From assembly GCA_964407265.1 (NCBI GenBank), contig CAYOUV010000003.1, forward strand, positions 38,431 through 102,430: DNA of 64,000 nt. Reading direction: 5' to 3'. This DNA comes from CAYOUV01 sp964407265. Lineage in GTDB: Bacteria; Chloroflexota; Anaerolineae; Anaerolineales; Villigracilaceae. The translations under genes and the position numbers were made by a program. Positions 16,287 through 25,273 of this stretch are shown here, one piece after another. The notes beneath the pieces are model-generated. The model made no database searches. It saw only the letters and a list, made by a program, of their open reading frames with translations, and was not told the DNA's origin. Numbering within the stretch: the stretch's first letter is position 1; every line of letters starts with the position of its first letter.

Positions 16287-17593
16287 TTACGGGGTCGAAG
16301 CCGATTTCACTTCGTCCCACAGACGTTGGTAGATTGATTCTGCATCGCCAACTGGTTTCAGGTATTGCAATTTAGCCTTTACCTCAGCTGGTGGGTAAAC
16401 GGCCGGATCGCTCAGGAAATCCGGGCTGAGCAGTGCTTCGGCAGCTTTGTTGGGGCTGGCGTAGTAGTTGAAGTCGGAGAGTTTGGCACCCATTTCAGGG
16501 CTGAGCAGGAAGTTAATGAACATCTCAGCCGCCAGTTTCTCTTCGGGGGTGACGGTTGCAGGGATGCAGATATTGTCGACCCAGATCACGCCGCCCTCTT
16601 GCGGGATCGTATAGGCGATGTTCTCGTTCTGTTCCTGGGCCACCAGGAAGTCGCCATTCCACCCGTGAGCCATGATGTTCTCGCCGGAAGCCAATAAATC
16701 TTCGTAGGTGTCGCTGTCATAACCAGCAAGAGCTGGCTTGGCTTTGATGAGCAGTTGCTTGGCTTCTTCGAGCTGGGCTTCGTCGGTGGTGTTGACATCG
16801 TAGCCCAAGTACACCAAGGCGGCTGCGAATGCCTCGCGCGAGTCGTCGAGCATGGTGGTGCGGCCGTACATCGGTGAGTTGGGATCGGGGTTGAAGAGCA
16901 CCGACCAACTGGTGGGGGCATCCATCTGATCCGAAAGGTACCCGATGCCGGTTGTGCCCCATTGGTAGGGAGCGCAGTACTCATTGCCCGGATCGTAAGG
17001 CACATTCTGGAACTCGTCGCTCAAGTTGGCCAGGTTGGGGATATTGGCATGATCCAGCTTCGCCAGCATGTTTTCGGATTTCATGATGCTGACGGTGTAG
17101 TCGGAGGGGACGATCAGGGAATAACCGGAAGCGCCGCCTTGCAGCTTGGCCAGCATTTCTTCGTTGCTCGAAAAGTTGTCCTCGACGATCTTGATCCCGG
17201 TCTGGTCCGTGAATGCGGTGTAAATATCAGGATCGATATATTCAGACCAGTTGTAGATGACGATCTGGTCNNNNNNNNNNNNNNNNNNNNNNNNNNNNNN
17301 NNNNNNNNNNNNNNNNNNNNNNNNNNNNNNNNNNNNNNNNNNNNNNNNNNNNNNNNNNNNNNNNNNNNNNCGGTGTAAATATCAGGATCGATATATTCAG
17401 ACCAGTTGTAGATGACGATCTGGTCTGCGGGCTTGACTTCCGCGGCTGGGGCCTCGGTCATTGCGGGGGCTTCGGTCATCGCGGGAGCTTCGGTTGCAGC
17501 CGGAGCCGGCGTGGTCTGGGCGCCTCCGCAGGCTGTCAGCAGCAGGCTGAAGGCTGTCAATAGGGACAGCAGAATAATCAAACGTCCTTTCAT
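16287..17593 (-). CDS. potD: Polyamine-type ABC transporter substrate-binding lipoprotein
   Basis: PotD-like binding protein. The signal peptide ends in a lipobox (LLTAC at the cleavage site), followed by a low-complexity linker with repeats of APAMTE. The mature part begins IVIYNWSEYIDPD, typical of spermidine/putrescine binders, and continues with GGASGYSLIVPSDY. The frame is interrupted by 100 N plus a duplicated 55-mer. Deleting 155 bases gives a continuous 383-residue protein of normal size (DPDIYT runs straight into AFTDQTG). The genes order as lrp-potA-potB-potC-potD. The ligand is probably a polyamine, but could be another cationic or amino compound. Confidence 0.88.
17216..17425. other. 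Scaffold gap with duplicated 55-mer
   Basis: 17271-17370 is 100 N. The 55 bases before it (17216-17270) are identical to the 55 after it (17371-17425). Two contigs overlapping by one assembly k-mer were joined with a default gap. The true sequence most likely has a single copy, since removing 155 bases restores the potD frame. Confidence 0.95.
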
Positions 17594-17640
17594 TAAACTT
17601 CTCCTTCCTTCGGTTGAGTAATTTGAGGGCTGAGCGCGAG

Positions 17641-18555
17641 CTATAAGCTCAAATCCATGATATTTTCGTCATCACCTCCTTTTCTGAAAATCAGTGAGAT
17701 ACCCATCAATACCAATGAGAAGAGCAGCATCAGGGTCGAAACGGCATTGATTTTGGGGGTGACGCCTTTCTTGATCATGCCAAAGACGCGCACGGGCAGG
17801 GTGTTGAATCCAGCACCACTGGTGAAGAAAGTGATGACAAAGTCATCCAGTGACAAAGTGAAAGCCAGCAATGCGCCGCCCAGGATGCCAGGCATCATCA
17901 TCGGGATGGTCACACGCCAGAATGTTTGCCATGAATTGGCGTAGAGATCACTGGCTGCTTCTTCCAGGGTGTTATCCATTTGTGCCAGGCGGGCACGGAC
18001 AACAATGGCCACGAACGAAATGTTAAAAGCCACATGTCCAATAATGACCGAGTACGGTACAGCCAGACTGATCCTAAAGAAATTTACATGCCATGGTTCG
18101 AATCCAATGCCGGTAATATCGAAGAAAATCAGCAGCATGATCGCCATGGCAATGTCAGGAATGATGATCGGCAAATACAGGATGGCGTCCATCATCAGCT
18201 GTCCACGGAAGGAATAACGCTCCATCGCCATCGCCGCCAGTGTACCGATAATGGTCGATAAAATGGTCGAGACAATCGCAACGAAGAGGCTGTTCCACAA
18301 TGAGAGAATGATCTGGCTGTCATTGATCATCTCGCCATACCATCTGGTCGTAAAGCCGGCCCACTGCGCTGTCGAGCGCGAGTCGTTGAATGAGAAGATG
18401 ACCAAAATGATGATCGGAAGGTATAGGAACAGGTAACCTCCCCAACCGTAGAAATTCAAAACCAGGTCGTTGAAACGCTTCTTGACCAAAGCCATCCGAC
18501 TGCGGCGGGACGACTGAAGTTGATCGACTCCGGATTTGACGACTTCACTGCTCAT
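17641..18555 (-). CDS. potC: Polyamine-type ABC transporter permease (PotC)
   Basis: About 304 residues with six hydrophobic spans and the EAA loop (EEAASDLYANSWQTFWRVTIPMM region), typical of type I importer permeases. The start is ATG 18555, which overlaps the TGA of the upstream permease gene by 4 bases (ATGA) and so suggests coupled translation. A longer frame from 18657 lies inside that gene and is rejected. It forms the membrane channel with the 18552-19421 product, energised by the ATPase at 19426-20529. Confidence 0.9.
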   Translation of the reverse strand: MSSEVVKSGVDQLQSSRRSRMALVKKRFNDLVLNFYGWGGYLFLYLPIIILVIFSFNDSRSTAQWAGFTTRWYGEMINDSQIILSLWNSLFVAIVSTILSTIIGTLAAMAMERYSFRGQLMMDAILYLPIIIPDIAMAIMLLIFFDITGIGFEPWHVNFFRISLAVPYSVIIGHVAFNISFVAIVVRARLAQMDNTLEEAASDLYANSWQTFWRVTIPMMMPGILGGALLAFTLSLDDFVITFFTSGAGFNTLPVRVFGMIKKGVTPKINAVSTLMLLFSLVLMGISLIFRKGGDDENIMDLSL

Positions 18556-19421
18556 GCCTGCACCCTTTCCTTCCTGCTTGTTGAGCGGAAGTAAATCAGT
18601 GTCGCCAGCAGCATCACCACCATCATCACGGTCGACATGGCGGAACCGAATGGCCAATCATGGGCGGCCAGGAACTGGTTGCTGATGATGTTGCCGATCA
18701 TCAGCGATTTGCCACCGCCCAGAATCGCAGGTGTGACGAAGGCGCCCAGAGAGGGGATAAAGACCAGCATGGAACCGGCTATCACGCCGGGTAATGAAAG
18801 CGGCCAAATTACGCGCCAGAATACCCTCCAGCCTGAAGCGTACAGGTCCTGCGCCGCTTCGAGCAGGCTGTTGTCGAGCCGATCGAGAGCAGCGTAAACC
18901 GGCAGCACCATATCCGGGAGCCATCCATAAACCAGTCCGAGCACGATGGCAAAGTCGTTTCCGAAGAGCGGTAGTGGATGTTTCAGGATGCCAAGAGATA
19001 TCAAGGTGGTGTTGATCAAGCCGGTGTTGGTTCGCAGCAACGTCAGCCAGGCATAGGTGCGGATCAGGAAGTTGGTCCAGAAGGGGATCATCAGCGCCAG
19101 CACGAATGTCCCACGGCTTTGCGGTGGGCGGGTGGTGATGTAATAGGCCAATGGGAAACCCAGCAACAGACAGGCGAAAGTTGTGATCGCCGCGATATAG
19201 AAGGAGCGCAGGAAGGTGTTGAAGTACAGAGGGTCGAATGTGCGTTGGAAATTCTCAATTGAAAATTGCCAGACCACGCCGCCGTACGTCCCGCGAGTTT
19301 GGAAGCTGTAAATCAGGACAATGAAGAGTGGAGCGATGAAGAAAATGAAAAGCCACAAACTGGCAGGCAATAAAAGGAGCCAGGGACGCATTGATGGGTA
19401 CTTAGCAAAGACTTTATGCAT
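18552..19421 (-). CDS. potB: Polyamine-type ABC transporter permease (PotB)
   Basis: 289 residues with about six membrane spans. The N-terminal span is WLLLLPASLWLFIFFIAPLF, and the EAA-type loop (LLEAAQDLYASGWRVFWRV) docks the ATPase. AAGGAG lies 7 bases before ATG 19421, and the ATPase gene ends 4 bases earlier. The region around RTYAWLTLL matches PotB. The set of ATPase, two permeases and binding protein in this order is a complete importer. Confidence 0.9.
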   Translation of the reverse strand: MHKVFAKYPSMRPWLLLLPASLWLFIFFIAPLFIVLIYSFQTRGTYGGVVWQFSIENFQRTFDPLYFNTFLRSFYIAAITTFACLLLGFPLAYYITTRPPQSRGTFVLALMIPFWTNFLIRTYAWLTLLRTNTGLINTTLISLGILKHPLPLFGNDFAIVLGLVYGWLPDMVLPVYAALDRLDNSLLEAAQDLYASGWRVFWRVIWPLSLPGVIAGSMLVFIPSLGAFVTPAILGGGKSLMIGNIISNQFLAAHDWPFGSAMSTVMMVVMLLATLIYFRSTSRKERVQA

Positions 19422-19425
19422 CTGG

Positions 19426-20529
19426 TTACTCCTTCATCACGCGGGCGTGGGCAGGATTCCAGCGCAGGGTCACCTCGTCGCCTACTTTGAAGAAGTGTTC
19501 CGATGAGGTTGCATTCTGCATGCGTACCACCAGTTTATTTGGCCCGGGGACTTGAACGACATAGCGCGTGTCAGTGCCCAGATAAACCAGATCGACTACT
19601 TTGCCAGGCATATTGGCAATCTTCCGGCTGCCCCTGGGCAGGGGTTTCCCGGGTGTGTAGAGGTCAATTTTTTCGGGTCGAATGGATAATGTGACCTTGG
19701 ACTTGGCCGGAACCGGATCGCTGCCCCAGGTGGCCAACATGATTGAATTCGGTGCAATCCCGAACTCAACGTGCTCGTTTTGTCCCTCGACCGTGCCTTC
19801 GATGAAATTGGTTTCGCCGATAAAGTCGGCTACGAAGCGGCTGGTTGGTTGCTCGTAAATCTCCTCGGGATTTCCGATTTGAAGCAGATGTCCTTGACTC
19901 ATCACTGCAATGCGGTCGGACATGGTCAGGGCTTCTTCCTGGTCGTGTGTGACATAAATGAAAGTGATTCCGACTTGCTCCTGCAGGGCTTTCAATTCAA
20001 TCTGCATAGCTTTGCGAAGCTTCAAATCCAGCGCGCCCAGAGGCTCGTCCAATAGAAGAACGTTGGGGCGATTGACCAGGGCGCGTGCCAGTGCGACCCG
20101 TTGCTGCTGCCCGCCGGATAGTTGCTTGGGCCGACGCTTGCCCATACCCTGCAAGTGGACCAGATCCAGCACCTCATTGACCCGAAGTTCGATTTCGGAT
20201 TTGGGCGTTTTTTGCATTTCCAAACCGAAGGCGATATTTTGGAACACCGACATGTGTGGAAACAAAGCATAATTTTGAAATACGGTGTTCACGGGTCTTT
20301 GATAGGCGGGCAGGTGGCCTTGAACTTCGTCGCTGATTAAGATCTGTCCTGAGGTTGGAATTTCGAATCCGGCGATCAACCGCAGGGATGTGGTTTTACC
20401 GCATCCACTGGGACCGAGCAGGGAAAAGAACTCCCCATTTCGGATTTGAAGGGAAACGTGGTTAACCGCAGATACATTGCCAAAGCGTTTGACCACGTCG
20501 CGTAACTCTACCGCGTGCCCCTCACTCAT
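19426..20529 (-). CDS. potA: Polyamine-type ABC transporter ATPase (PotA)
   Basis: 367 residues: an N-terminal nucleotide-binding domain with Walker A GPSGCGKTTSLR, signature LSGGQQQRVALARAL, Walker B VLLLDEPLGALD and switch histidine in THDQEEAL, then a C-terminal TOBE domain (about 270-367). AGGAGG lies 5 bases before ATG 20529. The start overlaps the last 8 bases of the Lrp-family gene, so regulator and transporter are translated together. It energises the permeases encoded next. Confidence 0.92.
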   Translation of the reverse strand: MSEGHAVELRDVVKRFGNVSAVNHVSLQIRNGEFFSLLGPSGCGKTTSLRLIAGFEIPTSGQILISDEVQGHLPAYQRPVNTVFQNYALFPHMSVFQNIAFGLEMQKTPKSEIELRVNEVLDLVHLQGMGKRRPKQLSGGQQQRVALARALVNRPNVLLLDEPLGALDLKLRKAMQIELKALQEQVGITFIYVTHDQEEALTMSDRIAVMSQGHLLQIGNPEEIYEQPTSRFVADFIGETNFIEGTVEGQNEHVEFGIAPNSIMLATWGSDPVPAKSKVTLSIRPEKIDLYTPGKPLPRGSRKIANMPGKVVDLVYLGTDTRYVVQVPGPNKLVVRMQNATSSEHFFKVGDEVTLRWNPAHARVMKE

Positions 20530-21001
20530 TGGCTCCTCCTGATGACGAAATAATATTTGAACTGGGTTGAGCGCCGTAGGCCATCTTGAATGTGCGCAAA
20601 ATCAAGTAGGTTTGCGTACGCAAGACGCCCGGCACCTGTCGCAGCCGTTGATTGAGGAAGCTCGCCAGCGCTTCTCGGTTCTGGCACATCACCTCAACGA
20701 TCAGGTCGAACTCACCCGAAACCATGATCAGATAACTGACTTCCGGGAATTGGGCGATGACAGCGGCTGAACTTTCGAGCTGCGGGGGGTCGATCGAGAC
20801 GCCAATCATGGCCGGTGCGTCAAACCCCAATTGGTACGGGTCGACCAGCCCAACGATCTGTATGATTTCCTGCTCGATCAGGCGCGCGATGCGATTGCGC
20901 ACGGTCCCCTCGGAGATATCCAGAGCCTTGGCGATATCTGTATACGGGGTGCGCCCATCGTGTTGCAGGAGTTTGATTATTTCTTGATCAATTTTGTCCA
21001 T
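20522..21001 (-). CDS. Lrp/AsnC family transcriptional regulator
   Basis: 159 residues: an N-terminal winged helix-turn-helix (about 1-60, with DIAKALDISEGTVRNRIARL) and a C-terminal RAM ligand-binding domain (about 70-150). It is the first gene of the catabolic cluster and overlaps potA by 8 bases. It likely senses an amino acid or amine and controls both divergent promoters at 21031-21096. TCGTAAT repeats spaced 30 bp in that gap are candidate sites. No ribosome site precedes ATG 21001, and the 5' leader is predicted to be about 23 bases. Confidence 0.88.
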   Translation of the reverse strand: MDKIDQEIIKLLQHDGRTPYTDIAKALDISEGTVRNRIARLIEQEIIQIVGLVDPYQLGFDAPAMIGVSIDPPQLESSAAVIAQFPEVSYLIMVSGEFDLIVEVMCQNREALASFLNQRLRQVPGVLRTQTYLILRTFKMAYGAQPSSNIISSSGGANE

Positions 21002-21015
21002 AAATATTGCGGAAT

Positions 21016-21052
21016 TCGTAATATATCGACATTATAATCCACTAATCGTAAT
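21016..21052. repeat. TCGTAAT direct repeat, candidate Lrp-family operator
   Basis: TCGTAAT at 21016-21022 and again at 21046-21052, exactly 30 bp apart (about three helical turns), inside the divergent promoter region. GAATTCG also occurs at 21012 and 21072. Same-face repeats suit an oligomeric Lrp-type regulator. Confidence 0.4.
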
Positions 21053-21059
21053 TATACAA
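21031..21059 (-). promoter_or_regulatory. Promoter of the lrp-pot-catabolic cluster
   Basis: On minus, TTGTAT (21059-21054), a 17-base spacer and a perfect TATAAT (21036-21031). The start is predicted near 21024, 23 bases before the Lrp-family ATG. It overlaps the TCGTAAT repeats, which suggests autoregulation. Confidence 0.65.
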
Positions 21060-21067
21060 GGAATTTG

Positions 21068-21096
21068 TTGGAGAATTCGAATTTGAGCGGTATAAT
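21068..21096 (+). promoter_or_regulatory. Promoter of the mmsA-like gene
   Basis: TTGGAG (21068-21073), a 17-base spacer and a perfect TATAAT (21091-21096). The predicted start is near 21103, giving a leader of about 54 bases before ATG 21157. Confidence 0.65.
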
Positions 21097-21156
21097 GGTT
21101 TTGAAAACCTGTATTTCTTGCTTACCAGCAGATCGAAAAGATGAAGGAGCTAATCT

Positions 21157-22635
21157 ATGAGTGAATCCCGGCAACTGCGCAACTATATCAATGGCGCTTG
21201 GCATTCCCCGGTCTCAGCTACTTACCAGGATGTAATTAATCCGGCCACGGCGGACGTGCTTGGTCAAGTACCGCTTTCGTCCGCTGAAGAAGTGGACCGG
21301 GCGGTGGAAGCTGCCGCACACGCGTACGAGAGTTGGCGGCGAGTCCCGGCCGAAGATCGGGTGCAGTTCTTATTCAGGCTAAAAGCCATTCTGGATGAAA
21401 ACTTTGATGAGCTTTCCCGGCTGGTCACACAGGAGAACGGCAAAACCTTTAAAGAATCCCAGGGTGAGTTGAAGCGCGCAATCGAGAACGTCGAGGTGGC
21501 CTGTGGTATTCCCATCCTGATGCAGGGTGATTTTTCGGAGGATATCGCGGCCGGGATTGACGAGTTCATGATTCGCCAACCAGTTGGGGTGTGTGCCATT
21601 ATTGCCCCATTCAACTTTCCCGGTATGATACCCTTCTGGTTCCTGCCTTATGCGGTGGCGACTGGCAACACCGCCATCGTCAAACCCTCCGAGCGGACTC
21701 CGCTTACCATGCAGCGCGTCATGGACCTGGTGGAGACTGCCGGTTTCCCCAAAGGTGTGATCAATCTGGTCAATGGCGCCGCAGACACGGTCAATGCCAT
21801 CCTGGATCATCCGGGCATCAGTGCGGTCAGCTTTGTCGGTTCGACTCCTGTAGCAAGACATGTCTACGCGCGCGCCTCTGCTAATGGCAAGCGTGTCCAG
21901 GCTCAGGGCGGTGCCAAGAACCTGACGATCGTCCTGCCGGACGCTGATCTCGATACGACAACCAGCATTGTTGTGGACAGTTCTTTTGGCAACGCCGGAC
22001 AGCGCTGCCTGGCAACCTCGCTGGTAGTTACAGTGGGTGAGGCCCACAAGCATTTTAACGAGGCGATTGCCGAGGCTGCCACGAAGCGCAAAGTCGGTTA
22101 TGGTCTGGATGATGGTATCGAAATGGGGCCGGTGATTACGCCACAGAGTAAAGAGCGCATCGAGGGTCTGGTCGAAAAGGGGATTGCCGAGGGAGCGCAA
22201 ATTTTAGTTGAAGGACGCGATGCGGTTATCAAAGGATACGAAAAGGGCAATTTCCTGCGCCCAACCATCCTGGATAATGTTCCGCCGGATGGCATTATTT
22301 TCCAAACGGAAGTTTTCGGCCCGGTGCTGGGGTTGATGCACGTCGACACGGTTGATGAAGCGATTGCATTGGTCAACAGCCACAGGTACGGCAACATGGC
22401 CTGTCTGTTTACAAGCAGCGGCGCGGCAGCGCGCCAGTTCCGCTCGGAGGCGCAGGCCGGGAATATCGGGATCAACATCGGGGTGGCAGCCCCGATGGCC
22501 TTCTTCCCCTTTAGTGGCTGGAAAGAAAGTTTCTTTGGTGCTCTGCACGGACAGGGAAAACATTCGGTTGAGTTCTATACCCAAACCAAAGTGGTCGTCG
22601 AGCGCTGGCTCAAGGATTGGTCGCGCAAGTTCTAA
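21157..22635 (+). CDS. mmsA: CoA-acylating methylmalonate/malonate-semialdehyde dehydrogenase
   Basis: 492 residues of the aldehyde dehydrogenase superfamily with MmsA-specific motifs: IAPFNFPGMIPFWF, the catalytic cysteine in GNAGQRCLA, and FPFSGWKESFFGALHGQG. MmsA converts methylmalonate semialdehyde to propionyl-CoA, or malonate semialdehyde to acetyl-CoA, with NAD and CoA. AAGGAG lies 7 bases before the start. It is divergent from the lrp-pot cluster and probably shares its regulator. Malonate semialdehyde from beta-alanine (a spermidine breakdown product) would link it to the aminotransferases there. Valine breakdown is the alternative. Confidence 0.9.
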   Translation: MSESRQLRNYINGAWHSPVSATYQDVINPATADVLGQVPLSSAEEVDRAVEAAAHAYESWRRVPAEDRVQFLFRLKAILDENFDELSRLVTQENGKTFKESQGELKRAIENVEVACGIPILMQGDFSEDIAAGIDEFMIRQPVGVCAIIAPFNFPGMIPFWFLPYAVATGNTAIVKPSERTPLTMQRVMDLVETAGFPKGVINLVNGAADTVNAILDHPGISAVSFVGSTPVARHVYARASANGKRVQAQGGAKNLTIVLPDADLDTTTSIVVDSSFGNAGQRCLATSLVVTVGEAHKHFNEAIAEAATKRKVGYGLDDGIEMGPVITPQSKERIEGLVEKGIAEGAQILVEGRDAVIKGYEKGNFLRPTILDNVPPDGIIFQTEVFGPVLGLMHVDTVDEAIALVNSHRYGNMACLFTSSGAAARQFRSEAQAGNIGINIGVAAPMAFFPFSGWKESFFGALHGQGKHSVEFYTQTKVVVERWLKDWSRKF

Positions 22636-22659
22636 TTCTGACAACCTCAGTTCAATCAT

Positions 22660-23457
22660 ATGGAAATTGAGCAACTGAAACGAATCAGCTGTTTCCTGTT
22701 GGATTTGGATGGCACAGTTTATCTGGGCGGGGAGTTATTACCCGGTGCGCGAGATTTTCTGGATGGATTGGTTGTTCAACAAATCCCGTTCTATTTCGTC
22801 ACCAATAACTCATCCCGTTCGCGAAGTGAATATCAGGAAAAACTCGAACATCTGGGGCTGGAATATGGAGAGGAGCGATTCGTTACCTCCGGTGAGGCAA
22901 CCGCGCTATATTTAAAGAATCAAAAACCACAGGCGCGCCTGTTTGTGGTGGGCACGCCGTCCCTGGAAAAAGAGTTTGTCGATCACGGATTTACCCTGGA
23001 TGAGACCGATCCGGAATACGTTGTACTCGGCTTCGATACGACCCTGACGTACCAGAAAATCTGGAAGCTGTGTGACCTGCTCCGGGAAGGGCGACCCTTT
23101 ATAGCCACCCATCCTGATCTCAATTGTCCCACTCCGAACGGCTTCATGCCGGATGTCGGTTCAATGATGGCCTTGGTCGCCGCTTCGACCGCTAGACAGC
23201 CGGATGTGATCATCGGGAAACCCTATGCCCCTATCGTTGAAGCTATCGTGGAAAAGTCTGGTCTTCCCGTAACGCAGTTGGCGATGGTTGGTGACCGGCT
23301 TTATACAGACATTGCGCTCGGGCAAGCTGGTATTACGACCATCCTGGTATTAAGTGGTGAGACCCGGCGCGAAGATTTGGCTGGGTCGCCTAATATGCCG
23401 GATTTCGTCTTTGAAAATTTACAAGAACTGCATCTTGCTTTACAATCTCTTAGGTGA
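22660..23457 (+). CDS. HAD-IIA family phosphatase (NagD/4-nitrophenylphosphatase-like)
   Basis: 265 residues. Motif I is LLDLDGTVYLG and motif II is FVTNNSSRS. The C2-type cap contains VVLGFDTTLTYQKIW, the lysine of motif III lies in IGKPYAP, and motif IV is MVGDRLYTDI. The family dephosphorylates small phosphorylated metabolites (phosphoglycolate, nucleotides, sugar phosphates). The substrate is not evident. It starts 24 bases after mmsA with no clear ribosome site and is followed after 25 bases by the enzyme I-like gene, so the three may be one transcript. Confidence 0.85.
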   Translation: MEIEQLKRISCFLLDLDGTVYLGGELLPGARDFLDGLVVQQIPFYFVTNNSSRSRSEYQEKLEHLGLEYGEERFVTSGEATALYLKNQKPQARLFVVGTPSLEKEFVDHGFTLDETDPEYVVLGFDTTLTYQKIWKLCDLLREGRPFIATHPDLNCPTPNGFMPDVGSMMALVAASTARQPDVIIGKPYAPIVEAIVEKSGLPVTQLAMVGDRLYTDIALGQAGITTILVLSGETRREDLAGSPNMPDFVFENLQELHLALQSLR

Positions 23458-23482
23458 ACATCTTTTGGATTGAAAGGTATCT

Positions 23483-25219
23483 ATGCTACCAAAACAGCCA
23501 AAGGTTTTAAAAGGGCTGCCAGCCGCCCCCGGTTTGACAGCCGGTCCGGTTTTCATCTGGCAGGACCTGGATCTAACTTTGCCCGCCCCATATTCCAGCG
23601 GCGATCCCGGAGCTGCCTGGGGAAAAATATCGACTGCGATTGACGAGACCAGGCAGGAGATCGAACAAATCCGTGAGAAAGTTATGCAGACCGCCGGCAA
23701 GGAGCAGTCAGCCATTTTCGACGCACACTTGATGATGGTTGATGATAGTGCATTACATAATATGGTGCACGAATTGCTTGATAAGGGCGAAAATCCCGAG
23801 GCTGCCTGGCACACTGCTGTCGAGAGTTTTGCGGCGAGACTCGAGGATCTGCCTGACCCGACCCTCAGCGCCCGTGCCGCCGACGTCCGAGACGTGGGTA
23901 AGCGCGTTCTGGCCCATTTGCTGGGTAAAGCCGGTTCCCAAAATGCGCTGACCGAAAAATCGGTGGTGGTCGCCCGCGATCTGGCCCCCTCTCAAACGGC
24001 GATGCTCGATCACAACCTGGTGTTGGCGTTTTGTACTGCAGAAGGCGGACCGACCTCTCATACGGCGATTCTCGCCAAGGCTTTGGGGATTCCGGCCATC
24101 GTGGCGCTGGGCAAGTCGCTGCTTGACCTTCAAGCGGGTGATTACGTTTTGGTCGATACGCAACTTGGAGCATTGACCATCAATCCCGCAATTGAACAAA
24201 GAAAGGTTTTTGCTGAAAGGCAACAGCAAGCTGAGGGGCGGCGCGTGGTGGATTTAAAGTCCGCTTTAAAACCAGCGATCACCCGCGACGGCGTACAAGT
24301 CGAAGTCGTTGCGAACATCGGTGGTGCGGCGGACGCTCAAACTGCGCTCGAGCGCGGCGCGGAGGGGGTGGGATTGTTTCGCACCGAATTTTTGTACTTG
24401 AATCGCAAGGCCATGTTGAGCGTTGACCAGCAAGTGGAAGCCTACCGGGAAGTGGTCAGGATTTTGGATGGACGACCGCTGGTTGTGCGCACTCTGGATA
24501 TCGGTGGGGATAAACAGGCTGACTATCTGGGGATCATTGAGGAGCCGAATCCGTTCCTTGGCTGGCGCGGAATCCGCATGGTCAGCGAGCGGCCAGAAAT
24601 TCTGCGGGATCAGATCTGCGCCCTGCTCAAAGCTGCACGTGGCGCAGATTTGCGCATAATGCTGCCGATGGTCTCACGGTTGGATGAAGTAATCCAGGCC
24701 CGTAAGGTGCTGAACGAGGCCCTGATCCAGGTCCGACGGGAGGTACCTGGCTTCCAGATCAAACTGCAGTTTGGTATGATGGTCGAAGTCCCCTCAGCGG
24801 CCCTGATGATCGAGCACTTCGCCCAACACGTGGATTTCTTCAGCATCGGCACGAACGACTTAACGCAATACACGCTGGCTGTGGACCGCTTAAATGCTCG
24901 CGTGGCCTCGTTGGCCAGTCCATTCCATCCCGCTGTATTGAAATTGATTGAGCGGACTGTCCGCGTAGGGCACCAGCATGAAAAGTGGGTCGGGATGTGC
25001 GGCGAATTTGCCGGCGAGCCTTTGGCGCTGCCTTTCCTGCTCGGAATCGGTTTGGACGAATTCAGTATGTCCCCTGGTTTGATCCCGGCAGCCAAAAGCG
25101 TCATCCGCAGGCTTTCCATTGAAGAGTGCAGGCCAGTTGCCGAGCAGGCCCTGAAATTAGCTTCCGCTGAGGAAGTGCAAAACTATTTGACTGCAGAATA
25201 TAAACGCCTGGCTAAATAG
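23483..25219 (+). CDS. ptsI: Phosphoenolpyruvate-protein phosphotransferase (enzyme I-like)
   Basis: 578 residues, full enzyme I length. The N-terminal domain (about 1-145) binds an HPr-like partner. The swivelling domain has the phosphorylated histidine in GGPTSHTAILAKALGIPA (about residue 193). The C-terminal PEP-binding barrel has GTNDLTQYTLAVDR and GMCGEFAGEP. No HPr or EII gene is in the window, so it may serve a regulatory or DAK-type phosphorelay, or partners elsewhere. Its stop codon is embedded in a terminator stem. Confidence 0.85.
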   Translation: MLPKQPKVLKGLPAAPGLTAGPVFIWQDLDLTLPAPYSSGDPGAAWGKISTAIDETRQEIEQIREKVMQTAGKEQSAIFDAHLMMVDDSALHNMVHELLDKGENPEAAWHTAVESFAARLEDLPDPTLSARAADVRDVGKRVLAHLLGKAGSQNALTEKSVVVARDLAPSQTAMLDHNLVLAFCTAEGGPTSHTAILAKALGIPAIVALGKSLLDLQAGDYVLVDTQLGALTINPAIEQRKVFAERQQQAEGRRVVDLKSALKPAITRDGVQVEVVANIGGAADAQTALERGAEGVGLFRTEFLYLNRKAMLSVDQQVEAYREVVRILDGRPLVVRTLDIGGDKQADYLGIIEEPNPFLGWRGIRMVSERPEILRDQICALLKAARGADLRIMLPMVSRLDEVIQARKVLNEALIQVRREVPGFQIKLQFGMMVEVPSAALMIEHFAQHVDFFSIGTNDLTQYTLAVDRLNARVASLASPFHPAVLKLIERTVRVGHQHEKWVGMCGEFAGEPLALPFLLGIGLDEFSMSPGLIPAAKSVIRRLSIEECRPVAEQALKLASAEEVQNYLTAEYKRLAK

Positions 25220-25230
25220 CCAGGCGTTTA
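25201..25230 (+). terminator. Terminator hairpin overlapping the ptsI stop codon
   Basis: A 14-bp perfect stem (25201-25214 with 25217-25230) with a minimal loop. The TAG stop (25217-25219) is inside the right arm, so translating ribosomes would cover it. The U-run after it is weak. It may also end the convergent exporter operon. Confidence 0.6.
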
Positions 25231-25273
25231 TAGCTTGCCACTCAATTCGATCGAGCGGGGTGAGTAATTGGAT

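Noticed and set aside
17371..17425. Second tandem copy of a potD segment as a real duplication
   Set aside because: Exact 55-base match on both sides of 100 N is a scaffolding artefact.
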